From Serripes groenlandicus (Eukaryota; Mollusca; Bivalvia; Cardiida; Cardiidae), in the NCBI GenBank assembly GCA_031761405.1, contig JASEVX010000007.1, forward strand, positions 44,036,411 to 44,100,410: a stretch of DNA of 64,000 nt, written 5' to 3'. The stretch's first letter is position 1. Each line of letters begins with the position of its first letter. The notes under the pieces are model-generated. The model was given only the letters and a program-made list of their open reading frames with translations. It was not told the DNA's origin and did no database searches. The position numbers were made by a program, and so were the translations under genes. Positions 31,461-41,899 of the stretch are shown piece by piece.

Positions 31461-31461
31461 A

Positions 31462-31831
31462 TTCCTGGGTATTACCGAAATGATATCCCGACAACGCTGA
31501 GTGCTGAGAAGGGAAGCCCTTACTACCATTGATTTAAGTATGACGCGCCCGGCGATCGAACTCGGGTCTCCCGCTCCAGGGTATTCCACTCTCCTGTCCC
31601 TCGCAACCGATACGAATAGAGAATCACTACACCACGTAGACGGTGCTTCCTGGGTATTACCGAAATGATATCCCGACAACGCTGAGTGCTGAGAAGGGAA
31701 GCCCTTACTACCATTGATTTAAGTATGACGCGCCCGGCGATCGAACTCGGGTCTCCCGCTCCAGGGTATTCCACTCTCCTGTCCCTCGCAACCGATACGG
31801 ATAGAGAAACACTACAACACGTAGACGGTGC
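31462..31831 (-). mobile_element. Tandemly duplicated tRNA-headed SINE fragment (185-bp unit)
   Basis: Units begin TTCCTGGGTATTACCGAAAT at 31462 and 31647. On the minus strand each reads as a tRNA-like head (CGTCTACGTGGTGTAGTG, B box CGAGTTCGATCGCCGGGCGC), then CATACTTAAATCAATGGTAG and CTTCTCAGCACTCAGCG. The two units are almost identical. Confidence 0.8.
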
Positions 31832-31974
31832 TTCGGTTATGGCACGTATCCAAACGCGCTTCTTTTAAACGGGTTACGGATATTATCATTGTTACGGCAT
31901 GTCGATCTACAGTTGTAATAATCGTCATAATGCTTTAATCGCATTTTCCTACATAAGAACACTCTACATTGGTT

Positions 31975-32215
31975 ATTTGAGGTTTAACGCCGTTTTCAAC
32001 AATTGCTCAGTTATAACACGTTGGCAGGATTACCTACGCATACGTCTCATGGCTTTCTCAGACCAGTACCCATCCTAACTTACTTCCAAAGCAAAGAAGA
32101 ATGACGCGTGTAACAGTGACTTTATCAAATGTCGGAGAGAATGTTGGCCGAGTTGGGAATCGAGCTCACAGCCACTGAAATGATAGCCCGCGCCGCTGCC
32201 GACAAAGCTTTCGAG
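31975..32215 (-). mobile_element. SINE (body 2-related), full-length
   Basis: Minus strand: head ending CGATTCCCAACTCGGCCAAC (plus-strand complement at about 32148-32167), AAGTTAGGATGGGTACTGGT in the body, and a tail complementary to GGTTTAACGCCGTTTTCAAC. Confidence 0.65.
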
Positions 32216-32219
32216 GCTC

Positions 32220-32336
32220 GACAAATCCACAGCAGACGACTTTGAAAACACCCATGTTAAAATATGCTAATTTTAATAAATAAACGTATAATTGAAAAAA
32301 ACTTTTTCAAAAGAAGAAATTGATCGGTATGCGTAA
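32220..32336. mobile_element. Family A left half
   Basis: CAAATCCACAGCAGACGACT, TTGAAAACACCCATGTTAAA, CAAAAGAAGAAATTGATCGG. The right half is absent. Confidence 0.5.
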
Positions 32337-33203
32337 AGTGTCCTTCCGTTTGATATAATTTCTAATAAGAAGAAATATAAAGACATTTATTGATAAAATG
32401 CACTCTCCTCTCAATAAAAACCAAACTTTTATTTCATCTTAATTGGGATTCGCTTCGCTAAATATCCCTTATTGTCAGGCTTTTCCGGCTGTCTGTCTGT
32501 CCAGTTGTTTGTATTTTGCGACGCTACACAGCCCAAACTGACTGGCCGATTCCAAAGAAAGTTGGTGAAAAGGTGCCATAGGGGCTCAGGGTGTGCGCGT
32601 TTGAGTTTCGTTGGTAAGGATCCACCCGTTGCTATGCAGCTAGCAAAAACACGCGTTTTAAGATCCCAAACCATTTTTCTATCTTCTCCAACAATTTTGA
32701 ATATGTAGAGAGCTGAAACTTCGGTTATAGATACTTCGAGATATCTAGAAAAAACGTATCCGTAACGATTTTTTATTTAGGCCTCTATTGTCAAATGGTA
32801 GCCTTTCAAAGATAAGGTATCTTTTTACAGTCGTTTATGGCTTCAATCGCCCCTAGCGCTGCAGTAATAGTATACGATTTGATTTCACCATCTGATAGAG
32901 CTATTCAAGAGCTACACAAAGATATTTTACGTGATTGACCTCCGACCTCGGGTTTCCGAGATTGAGCCGGAAGTTTGCAAAATATGCAAAGGCGAAAATC
33001 ACCAAGGCGAATCTCACGTCGCCTACCGGCTTTTCGAATACTTTGCCTATAGCTGACATATTAAACGATTTAAAGAACATTTACAGCATTACATAAGCGT
33101 AATGCAGATACTGTTGCTTTGAAATATGAATCATTTCAATGAAACAATCTCATATATGACCTTACACTTTCGCTTAGTATTGAAAGTATCAAGTATCTTA
33201 TCC
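32337..33203. other. Moderate-GC stretch, no gene supported
   Basis: 32429-32708 has overlapping frames on both strands (81 and 78 codons) and locally higher GC, with GTCTGTCTGTCCAGTTGTTT near 32490. I recognise no protein; it may be a decayed repeat. Confidence 0.35.
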
Positions 33204-33398
33204 TTAACCCAACACATCTGCTGCAGACGACTTCGAAAACATTCAGTCAAATACGTGGAAAATCTCCGTTTATGAAAGAACAGTAATTTAATCAAATTGA
33301 AAATAGTGTTGCTAAGAGAAGAAATTACTCACTATTAGCAATTTCTCCTTTTGTCACAATGTTTTCAAATGTCGTCTGCTGCAGAGGCGTAAACTAAG
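33204..33398. mobile_element. Family A MITE, right terminus lost
   Basis: TTAACCCAACACATCTGCTG, GCAGACGACTTCGAAAACAT, hairpin AGAAGAAATTACTCACTATT / AGCAATTTCTCCTTTTGTCA, TCGTCTGCTGCAGAGGCG. Confidence 0.7.
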
Positions 33399-34173
33399 AA
33401 TTGTATTCATTGATATTTCCACTGTGACTATGCCACGATTTCCATTATTCAAGGTGACCCATCATGTAATACTCAGTCCGTAATTAATAGAGCCGATTTT
33501 TTTCATGTGGCATTTTCGTACTTCTTCGCTGTTTTTCATAGAACAATTATATCATAATTTACTCTGTCCCGCCGAGGTCGGCCGGAATACACGCACCACA
33601 ATGAAAATGTCAGTCATGTGATAATATTGTTTCGTTTTGCCGAGTTAGCGAAAGTGCGTAATTGTACACAGGCCAGTGCCGATTTGATCAGCATTGAAAT
33701 GACAAACCGATAGCGCCGCATTACAGTCTTTCTTTATGCAAATGAATTCCCTGAACGATTAAAACGTCGCTTCCTTGATGGTCTTACGATGCAGGAGTTT
33801 TGCGGAATGCGGTATTAGATGCAATCTCCTGATAAAACATTATGGAAGTAGAGAAGACGCGTTATGGCATACCGTTTGCACTGATAGTTTACAAGTACAC
33901 CGTTGTGATATAAATATAACTTAAATACTTTTGAAATCGGAAAAACTTACTATCGGATGTTTTACACTTTTTCAATTGCAAAAACATTTTTTGAAGTCGA
34001 CGAGTGTTAAAAACAACAGACAATGATAACAACATTCCTTTTGCCGCAATCCTTTAACTCATATTATCATTTATGGAGAGATTCCATTGACATCATCGGG
34101 CGAAAAGGGGCTATTATAATACCCCCGTTATTGTACTCCATAAATGGGGTTGGGACGGCCAATAAGTGAAACT
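33399..34173. other. No gene recognised
   Basis: Nothing identifiable; GGGGCTATTATAATACCCCC near 34107 is a small imperfect palindrome. Confidence 0.4.
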
Positions 34174-34285
34174 GGATTGTGGCAAAAGAGAAATTGCTTT
34201 AGCAATTCGATTATTTGAAATAGTTCATTTGCTTGAGAACTTTCACCTTTTGCAAAGATGTTTTCAAAAGACGTCTGCTGTATAC
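34174..34285. mobile_element. Family A right half, degenerate
   Basis: GGATTGTGGCAAAAGAGAAA, TTGCTTTAGCAATTCG and AGATGTTTTCAAAAGACGTC, TGCTGTAT. Confidence 0.45.
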
Positions 34286-34583
34286 TCTCGTGATACTCTG
34301 CATTTATCCAGGCTCGCCTGAATCGTTATTCTTCTCATGTGTAAATACACGCCATTGTGAATTATGGCACTTAACAATGTTTGTGAGTTCAACAATATAT
34401 TTCTCGTTCAGAAACATCTAGGGTAAATAAAGATCACATAAACTAAGTCAATGAAACCGAATCCCACATTCAACTATAATATAATGTAATTATAATGTTC
34501 CTAACTGCTTCCATAAGTCCACTACCGTAGAGGTGTCAAATCCCTTCTGTTTAACAGAATGAGATTTAAAATGTCACACAAAA

Positions 34584-34778
34584 TGACTCCGCGCAGGCTA
34601 ATCCAGGCCGACACATTCCGTCTCAGGAGGATATTGTATAGAGTAATGATTCCTGAAACAGAAAATCCACAGGAACCGTAAAGTGTCTGCCGGAGTAGCA
34701 TGACGCAGCATACTTAGGCTGATCCGGTCGATACTTTATTCAAAATCCACAAAGTTGGTTTTCTCGTGGGACGGCTCA
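34584..34778. mobile_element. Family C MITE, left end lost
   Basis: CGCGCAGGCTAATCCAGGCC, GACACATTCCGTCTCAGG, GATTCCTGAAACAGAAAATC and the right end GGTTTTCTCGTGGGACGGCT. Confidence 0.72.
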
Positions 34779-35061
34779 AAGTTTTGAATGCCATTGCCAT
34801 TCCGTGTAATTGTTCATGACAAAGACGTGCTTCATGACGATGTCACATAGTTGAGACAGATCCAACATGTGTTTCTATTCCTATTTTATAAATCGAATTT
34901 GTGTACATTACTAATCGAATGAGTTTGTCTTCAAAATCAGACTTAAATCTGGATAAATGTATGTTACATCGTAAATATTAGTTCCGTTAAAGTCAAGAGT
35001 CTGAAATAAACAGGAGAGGAAATGTAAACACTGCTTGCATCTTGATATATTTTACTGATTT

Positions 35062-35227
35062 TTAAAAACATTGTAGCAAAAAGTGTTCATAATAAGCAAT
35101 TTCTTCTTTTGTCACAATCATCTATCCAATAATTATGCATAAATAGATAAATAGATTTTCCACAGCTTTTCCAAGATGTTTTCAAAGTTGTCTGCTGCAA
35201 ATTCGTTGTATCATGGGAAAGGGTTAA
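35062..35227. mobile_element. Family A MITE, left end lost
   Basis: AAAACATTGTAGCAAAAAGT, CATAATAAGCAATTTCTTCT, AAAGTTGTCTGCTGCAAATT and ATGGGAAAGGGTTAA. Confidence 0.65.
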
Positions 35228-36380
35228 TGGACAAAGGGAAGATAAAATCGTCGCTTTCCTATAATTACATAGAAGTAACTGACGCCACATTTGTATTCAT
35301 TTTGTATTGTGACATTTACTTGAACCGAAAGCCGCCAGAGTCGTATTTCTTGTACGGAAGATTAAAAGGCCATTTAACGACAGGATTTTCCAGGAATTGT
35401 TTTCTTTGTGCTTAATGAAGTTACCCTCTAAACACTTTCCCATGTATAACACAAGTATACGGCTTTTAATAACTATGTTCAAAATGGAGAATTGTGTCAA
35501 TATGCAGTGGAACGTGATCTCGTTCATGCATCCTTCGGAGGATGGACTACCGCTAGCAGGGACCATTGTTCTGCCTATGAAAACACCGCTTCAATGATCG
35601 AGAGCAATCTGCTGCAAACATCTCGCTAGTTTAGCGGACTTCTATGAAAAGGGGAACATATAAAAGGCTTAAGTAAGATTTGTTTTATTTGAAACATTCT
35701 TGTGAAAAAAAAAAAATGTCTATTGAAAGTTGGTCGGGCAATTGAATACGACCTCGCATTCCTATGCACGGGGCTTATACAGTGTGTTTGCTTGTTTTGA
35801 TTTTAATGCCACTTTCAACAGCTTAGGTCTTATCTAGGCGGACAAGACATATGACATTGGTTCCATAATTTATATCTTCATCGTAATAACAAATATATAA
35901 GGTATCAAAACAATACCATCCCACCTTCTGCGGCTAAAGTGTTGCATTGAACCAAATCAGTCAGACCCGTTTAAGCGGCTCTTATTGTTCAAGCAAAGGT
36001 TAGACTGTGGCAGGCTAATAAAGTAATATAGATCATTAAATATATTCTCGTATATACAAAACAATATAATACATTATTGTATACTTTGATATTGTTCCTT
36101 CTTTTTACCATTTGAAAAAATGATGCAATATCAGTCTTTATTATATGAACTATAAATAAACTTTTTCTCATTGGTCAAAATGACCACTCATTGAACAAAA
36201 TACTATTTGATATTGAACAGTTTTTTGGAAAACTGTTCATAAAATTACGATATTGAACAGTTTCTAAATAAAGCGATTCATGAGCACGCGCAAGTACTAA
36301 AAATAGTCGTTGGAAATTCCAGCTGTCGATTGAATATGACGGTGATAACTGAGGGTTCCGAATGTAGCGTTGTTTACAAG
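35228..36380. other. No host gene recognised
   Basis: A minus-strand SINE-tail scrap (GTTTGCTTGTTTTGATTTTA, ATGCCACTTTCAACAG) lies at about 35789-35826. Repeated ATATTGAACAGTTT at 36210 and 36251 brackets a GGAAAACTGTTCAT inverted piece. Confidence 0.4.
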
Positions 36381-36577
36381 ATGGCCGACCATAAGCGATT
36401 TGCGTCGCTGTCTGAAGATGAATTTAGTAAAATTCTAAAAAATAAAGATGCAGCTACAACAAAAAGGGCTACAGTTCGATCAGTATTTTGAGGCAATATC
36501 TAAACGAAAAACGGATGAATGACCAATTCGAAACCTATTCTAAGGAGCAGTTAGACGTGACACTGAATAAAAGTTAA
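36381..36577 (+). pseudogene. Frameshifted N-terminal fragment, possibly of a KIAA1958/ZMYM-like (Crypton-derived) gene
   Basis: From ATG at 36381 the frame reads MADHKRFASLSEDEFSKILK, then NKDAATTKRATVRS, and hits TGA at 36489. A second frame overlapping from about 36482 continues RQYLNEKRMNDQF and YSKEQLD to TAA at 36575. A single indel therefore separates the two halves. The order (acidic MAD start, NTK-like KRAT segment, YLxEK, then KEQLD) resembles the N-terminal region of KIAA1958-like/DUF3504 proteins common in molluscs; this is from memory. No recombinase domain follows, so it is a broken fragment, probably mobile-element-derived. Confidence 0.5.
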
Positions 36578-36638
36578 TACTATATAAAATCGTAATTTTA
36601 TCTGCGTGATTTTATTTATACTTTATATAATAAAACAG

Positions 36639-36746
36639 TTATGGACTTTTCAGCTGTGCGATATGATGTGATCTGCACCAGAAAAACTTAAATATTGATT
36701 TTTCTGGTGCATATCACATCATATCGCACAGCTGAAAAGGCCATAA
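36639..36746. repeat. Long hairpin, about 48-bp arms
   Basis: Left arm 36639-36686 (TTATGGACTTTTCAGCTGTG .. GCACCAGAAAAA) faces right arm 36699-36746 with only a few mismatches around a 12-base AT-rich loop. It lies 62 bases after the broken frame at 36381-36577 and may be part of the same element. Confidence 0.8.
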
Positions 36747-36749
36747 TTG

Positions 36750-38050
36750 TATAATATTCCATGCAGTGATAGTTTCTGACGTAATAATGTGACGTTTATT
36801 TAATGACATTGGTATTTGTAGACTGTACACGTTTTGCCTTACGCTATATTCCTAGTTGATTTTGGCCTCGGGCTTTAGCCCCTGGTCATATTAGTAATAC
36901 CATTTGTTTCGGAGTTGGCAGCCTGCCAATTGCTGTTAACACCAAACAACGCATTTTAGGGTGAGACTGTGCGAGAAAAATAGTTCAACATGGATTCAAC
37001 AAAACTGCATTTAAAAGATTAAGATCTTCCAAAAAAACATCATGATAATATTGTTGGAACATCAGTGAACAACTTAAGGCGTGAGCACTCCAATATAAGT
37101 TTAACAAATGTTTTCGAAATTAATTCGCCGAGAAGACAAATATGGAAGCTAATTAACTATTAACATTCGCGAAGCAGAACGGAACAGTACAACGAGTCGC
37201 TTTGCAAATGCAGTGGCGGATTTACCGGAGTGCGCAGGGCCCGTGCGACGAAAGATTAATGGTAAACAAAGGAGTCGCGTGACAAATGCAGTGGTGGATT
37301 TAGCGAGGGGCCATAGGGCCCATGCACCTACCCCCAACCCCCACCCCTTCACCCCGACTTTCCCTGCTCCACTATTTATTCATCTTGCTTTTATTATATT
37401 ATACAAAGACACCCATTACATATCGATGCCATTTATTTATTTAATTTTCCTGTTCCCGCCAATTGGTATAGCACTTAACGACGAGTCGGTAAACTTTAAA
37501 AGGGAAGAGCTGTCATCGGACGATGCACTCCAGGTGTAAATCGAGTGCTGGAAGAAAAAGCACCGGGCCAAATTTTGGACTACCCAGACAATCCAGACGC
37601 CCCTCAAATTCCGGCCGGAAATCGGGCAGACATTAACCGGGAACAGGCCGTCGTCTGGCCGACCACCCACTGTGACTCGCAGGTTCCGAAAGCCGGCTCA
37701 TCAAATCATTCATCAGATCATCCAGTCGCGCTCTTCACAGAAGGTTAACCCACAGTTTATCACAAATGTCAGAATAACAGTTCTACAAGATGCCCTAGAA
37801 AAGATGGCTGAAGGAGAAGGAGAGTGCACAACTTACAAGAGAGTGAAGAACCCACAAAAGAGTGCAGAACCCACAAGAGAGTGAGAGTGGCAGTGAAGTG
37901 AATGAGGCCATGATTTCCTCTTTAGCCCTCAATGCACCAATAACTAAGTTGTAGCGGTAGAGTGCAAACACTAAACTCTCCCTCAACTAGACGACCCGTA
38001 CGCGCTATGCAGGTGCCCGCAAGCGATGTGGAGGTATCAACGGCATTTTC
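36750..38050. other. No gene supported; locally GC-rich patch
   Basis: 37200-37910 is richer in GC than its surroundings. Frames of 108, 77, 67 and 70 codons overlap on both strands without a domain. AATGCAGTGG(C/T)GGATTTA occurs twice (37207 and 37287), a short direct repeat. A decayed exon cannot be excluded. Confidence 0.35.
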
Positions 38051-38051
38051 G

Positions 38052-38370
38052 TAAGAATGTTTGTCTTAATGCTATCTAAGTCAAGTTCGAATATGAGTCG
38101 TATTGGGTCAGAAACTAGGTCATTTGGCCCAATTGAAGGAAAATCTTGTTAACACACTGCATTTTTAACTTGAGTATGTTGAAACTGTTTCAGAATGTTT
38201 GTCTTGATGATATGTAGTCCAAGTTTGAAAATTGGTCATGTCTTTTAAAAAATGATAATGCGGCCTCCAGAATATTAACAAGAGTTTCCTTCAGTTTGGC
38301 CTAGTGACCTAGTATTTAACCCGGCATGACCCATAATCGAACTTGGCCTAGATATCATTTAGATAGACAT
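38052..38370. repeat. Dispersed repeat of bivalve type
   Basis: Contains GAATGTTTGTCTTAATGCTA and GAATGTTTGTCTTGATGATA about 140 bases apart, GGCCTAGTGACCTAGTATTT, CATGACCCATAATCGAACTT and GGCCTAGATATCATTTAGAT. I recall such GTGACCTAG / GGCCTAGATATCAT strings as very common in bivalve genomes; I could not check this. Confidence 0.5.
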
Positions 38371-39087
38371 TCAAATTAGCAGTTTCATAATATTTACTAT
38401 TCTTGATATTATCTTTCAACTTCTTAACAATAAATACATAAACATAAGCTGTAATTGTTTTTTCTTTTCACATGTTCCCTACTTCTCCAACCTTCCTGCA
38501 GCCCCCAGGCCATCAGCACTTTCAGTGCTTTGATTGATAGTCATTGACGATCTATATAAGTTTATCTCAATAAAGCATGACGAACATAACCATGTGGGAG
38601 TTAATAACTGCTATGATGAATGTGCAAATAATTGTTTTAAAGGTAGGTCTTCTGATTATAATTGTCATTCTCCGATGTGAAGTTTATTAACGCAGAATAG
38701 AAGATGTGCGTTCGCTTTACTGAACATACTGTGAGGTCAAAAGGAGCATCTAAATCATAATAAAGAACACACATATCCAAGCGTAAATACCAGAATAAGC
38801 TAATACACGAGTTAGTATTGAAATACACTGTTAGAAAAAGCATTAAACATCATTTTGTCGACGATTTAATTTCGAGTCGAGACCAAATGGAACAACAATG
38901 GGGAACAACAATGGCGGTTCGTAAATCCTAGCAACCAGCGGAAAGGACAGTATAATTGCGCGATATATCGTTAATATTTAATTTATCTAAACAATTAAAC
39001 ACGAGTGTTAATTTTTTAAAAACTGAAGTGTTTCAAACAAACAAAACGACAAATTGTAAATAACCAATATCAAATTATACACTAAAA
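38371..39087. other. No gene recognised
   Basis: AT-rich. ACAATGGGGAACAACAATGG near 38895 is a short duplication. No domain in any frame. Confidence 0.45.
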
Positions 39088-39222
39088 AGGTTATTGCATG
39101 AGTATTGGAAACTATTATGTTGGGACTCGTTCCTTCGGCGAAGTTCTGCCCTCCCAAGCTCGGGAAAGTCAGCCGAAGAAACTCGTCCAACATGATAGTT
39201 TCCCATTCAAGTGCAATAACCT
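39088..39222. repeat. Fold-back element (135 bp)
   Basis: AGGTTATTGCATGAGTATTG then GAAACTATTATGTTGG at the left faces CCAACATGATAGTTTC and CATTCAAGTGCAATAACCT at the right; inner blocks CTCGTTCCTTCGGC and GCCGAAGAAACTCG also pair only in part. Looks like a small MITE. Confidence 0.65.
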
Positions 39223-39484
39223 ATTATAGTTTGTATATATTTATCGTTAGGCAGTTACGACCATTGCAGATCCGGATTAACCAACGAATCAACGAAGTCT
39301 GATCAGGCACTGTTCGCCAATAAGTCATAGCACGTTAAGAGAGACTACTGTCAGGCAGTAACCGTTTGTTGATTAAGCACGAATGCACAGGCAGTACTTT
39401 TTCTACGCGTATCACACTAACGTTAAGTTTGATTCTCGCAGGGCACCGCTCATATGTAAATACACACACCGTATATGCTAACTT

Positions 39485-39645
39485 GTTTAATGTATATATG
39501 GCGATTTACGTCGCTTTCAATAATTTCAACAATGTTGTCACGGCTTTTCCTTGGTAAGTTACAATTACAACAAGTGCATTTATTCTGACACAAGCGAGTT
39601 AATCATAATGCTAACCTGACAATCCTGAGCGCCATTTGTAAAGAC
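39485..39645 (-). mobile_element. SINE (body 1), head lost
   Basis: Plus-strand order TTTACGTCGCTTTCAATAAT, GTTGTCACGGC, TTGGTAAGTTACAATTACAA, TATTCTGACACAAGCGAGTT, ATCCTGAGCGCCA is the reverse complement of tail plus body 1. Confidence 0.7.
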
Positions 39646-39870
39646 ACAAACATAAAAAATCACTATAACAAGAGTTGCTGCAAGATGCAGCAATTGGCGC
39701 GGGAATCAACATTTTATGGCTTAAGAAATAAAACACGAAACCCGCTTTTAAACATATGATATAAATATATGATAACAACAGTTTTTTAGTTAAATACGTA
39801 AAACGAAAACAAATATACTTTTTCCCAACGCGTTGACCTCGATCTATCAAAATTATTGTAAACATTTGTC

Positions 39871-39882
39871 TGCGCATGCGCG
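39871..39882. promoter_or_regulatory. NRF1-like palindrome
   Basis: TGCGCATGCGCG matches the NRF1 consensus. A second (GGCGCATGCGCA) lies at 40317-40328. There is no linked gene, so function is unproven. Confidence 0.3.
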
Positions 39883-40021
39883 TCCTTTTTTCCCCCTTAA
39901 TATATTCTTAAAATAGCAAAATTTAGCACAATAACTTCGCATTTATGAAAATATTCCCATTTTCCTAATGTTACGGAACGGGTATAGGTATATGTATAAA
40001 TATCACTTCTACATCCTTGCT

Positions 40022-40135
40022 GTGGAAGCCGGCGTTTATAGTTGGTAGAGTGATTGACCTTTGTGTAAAGTTAAGCAACGTTCATCGCGGTTAGTGCCTG
40101 GATTGGTGACCCGCGATGGTTTAACGCCGGTACAC
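40022..40135 (+). pseudogene. 5S rRNA-derived sequence (pseudogene or SINE head)
   Basis: AAGTTAAGCAACG (40068-40080) and GGTTAGTGCCTGGATTGGTG then ACC (40089-40111) match the A box, intermediate element and C box of the 5S rRNA internal promoter in order and spacing. The 5' and 3' parts are unlike 5S rRNA; instead CCGGCGTTTATA at the left and a GGTTTAACGCCGG end at the right can pair. That suggests a 5S-derived retroelement or rearranged pseudogene, not a functional gene. Confidence 0.65.
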
Positions 40136-40395
40136 GTTACAAATGGTGTTATTAAAAAACTACGGTTTTGATTTACATTTTAATTATAAAAAATACTATA
40201 AATCTTAATATTCTATTGCAAACTCGAACGAGAACCAGTCTAGCGACGAACTGCTACGGCAATATCCGAAAACTAACGGTAAAATACGGCACATGCGCGA
40301 TCAAGACGATTAACACGGCGCATGCGCAAGCCCATTACACCAGTGATAGTTTTTTCACAACCAATATATGCACCCGCGCAATCAAAGTATAAGTA

Positions 40396-40486
40396 TGGAC
40401 AAATTCCCCTTTCGCCACAACGTCTTTGATTGTTTTCTGCTGAAGATGCATAAAAATGCGTCTGTAAGTGGGAATGGGTTATTAGC
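40396..40486. mobile_element. Family A right half
   Basis: ACAAATTCCCCTTTCGCCAC, TTGTTTTCTGCTGAAGATGC, ATGCGTCTGTAAGTGGGAAT, GGGTTA. Confidence 0.6.
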
Positions 40487-40754
40487 GTAGTTAGTCTATC
40501 ACACTACCAAATGTCTCTCTTAACAAGAAGTTACATGGGTTTACTCGCGATCTTGGGGTGACAATTTTTAATTAACGGATCTTCTACGACTTCGGACGGA
40601 AATCGACGAGACTATACTTTAAATAGATACCAACGTCGTATGGAAGTCGCCGAGTCCACACGGGCTGTTCAACCTTAAGGGACTCTTTCTAAAGAAACAG
40701 TTGACATATGAATGTTTTGTTTTCCAGTAAATCACAAAGGCGTCCATCGTGGTC
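40487..40754. other. No gene recognised
   Basis: Nothing identifiable. Confidence 0.4.
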
Positions 40755-40802
40755 AAATGATCAGTTTGTCACCGTAATAAAAGTGAAATACTATTGAAGA
40801 CA
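40755..40802 (+). mobile_element. SINE tail fragment
   Basis: TTTGTCACCGTAATAAAAGT then GAAATACTATTGAAGACAGC resembles the shared tail. Confidence 0.4.
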
Positions 40803-40803
40803 G

Positions 40804-40842
40804 CCGCAGATGCGTCGATGTGCGTCTGCCTATGGGAAAGCC
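40804..40842. mobile_element. Family A right-end fragment next to a complete copy
   Basis: CCGCAGATGCGTCGATGTGC, GTCTGCCTATGGGAAAGCC ends exactly where TTAA starts the next copy, as if the newer copy inserted at the older copy's terminal TTAA. Confidence 0.6.
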
Positions 40843-41072
40843 TTAACCCTTTCCCTCATATAAACGCTATCGGACGCCTCTGCAGCAGACAGCTTTTAGA
40901 AAACATAGTGACAAAAAAAGAAATTGCACAAAACGTGCAATTTCTCCTTTTGCCACAATGTTTTCCACTTTTCGTCATAGGTTATCCATTCAATTATGGA
41001 GATTTTCTATATTTTGAACAAATACGTTCAAAGTCGTCTGCTGCAGAATTGTCGTATGAGGGAAAGGGTTAA
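40843..41072. mobile_element. Family A TTAA MITE, full-length (230 bp)
   Basis: TTAACCCTTTCCCTCATATA to TATGAGGGAAAGGGTTAA. Inner CTGCAGCAGAC and GTCGTCTGCTGCAG; hairpin tip GCACAAAACGTGC. The closest relative in the window is the copy at 401. Confidence 0.9.
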
Positions 41073-41094
41073 GTCTTGTCCTATTACACAAACT

Positions 41095-41272
41095 TCCTGA
41101 ACACTCGGCAGCAGACGAACTGTGAAAACAATTTCACCTTTTGCCACAATGTTTCCAACTCTATTTAATAGTGTAACTTTTTCTTATGGAGATTTGTTCA
41201 TGTCTTTGCAAAAAGAAAAATTAAACTCATCTGCAGCAGAATTTTGTAATGTATGTGGAAAAGGGTTCAGGC
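41095..41272. mobile_element. Family A MITE, internally deleted
   Basis: CGGCAGCAGACGAACTGTGA, CACCTTTTGCCACAATGTTT, CTCATCTGCAGCAGAATTTT, TGTGGAAAAGGGTTCA. Confidence 0.6.
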
Positions 41273-41401
41273 GTCGTACTATCTCTCTCTCTCTCGAGGG
41301 CGAGCAAGGATTGACTGGTAAAGGGATACGAATGGAATGATTAATGGATATTCAAATGGTTGTGATGGCGGTTTGGTGTTTTTGTGATAAATAATTAAAT
41401 T

Positions 41402-41664
41402 TGAGCCGTTCCACGATAAAACCAACATTATGGACTCGGCGTAATGTATTGACCTAGCTCAGCCTGCGCAGTCCGCGCAGGCTTATCCGAGCGAACACAT
41501 TCCTTCTCAGGGGGATAGAGGTATAGAGTAATGATTCATGAAACAGAAAATCTACAAGAGGCAAAACGTGTTAGTCCGGGTTAGCCTGCGCGGTATGCTT
41601 AAGCTGATCCGGGTCGATACTTAACGCAGAGTCCACAATGTTGGTTTTCCCGCGGAACGGCTCA
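41402..41664. mobile_element. Family C MITE, full-length (263 bp)
   Basis: TGAGCCGTTCCACGATAAAA at the left and TTTTCCCGCGGAACGGCTCA at the right. Inside, ACCAACATTATGGACTC and GAGTCCACAATGTTGGT pair; TTAGCCTGCGCGGTATGCTT in the body. Confidence 0.8.
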
Positions 41665-41772
41665 TTTATATGGTAATTGGAGAGCTTTTGTTTAATCAAT
41701 TCGCGCACAAAGTTTAAAATTGTAATTATTACGACTCCACTGTATTGGGAAGGCTTAGAAAGAGCTACCGTT

Positions 41773-41899
41773 ACCCTTCCCCACATTCAGACGACTTTTG
41801 ACGTGTCTACAGCAGATGACAAATTTGAAAACAGTATGACAAAATAAGAAATTGCTCATAATAAGGAATTCCATCTTTTTGCCACAATGTTTTAATATA
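41773..41899. mobile_element. Family A left and central part, interrupted by family C
   Basis: ACCCTTCCCCACATTCAGAC, ACAGCAGATGACAAATTTGA, AAATTGCTCATAATAAGG and TTTTGCCACAATGTTTTAAT. Its right part probably continues after the family C copy into the 86-bp satellite. Confidence 0.6.

Noticed and set aside
32429..32708. Overlapping frames on both strands in a GC-richer patch
   Set aside because: No domain recognised and no splice-site support; more likely a decayed repeat.
37213..37884. Chain of frames (108, 67 and 70 codons) in a GC-rich region
   Set aside because: Different frames, no shared domain, and simple-sequence-like translation; a decayed exon cannot be proven.
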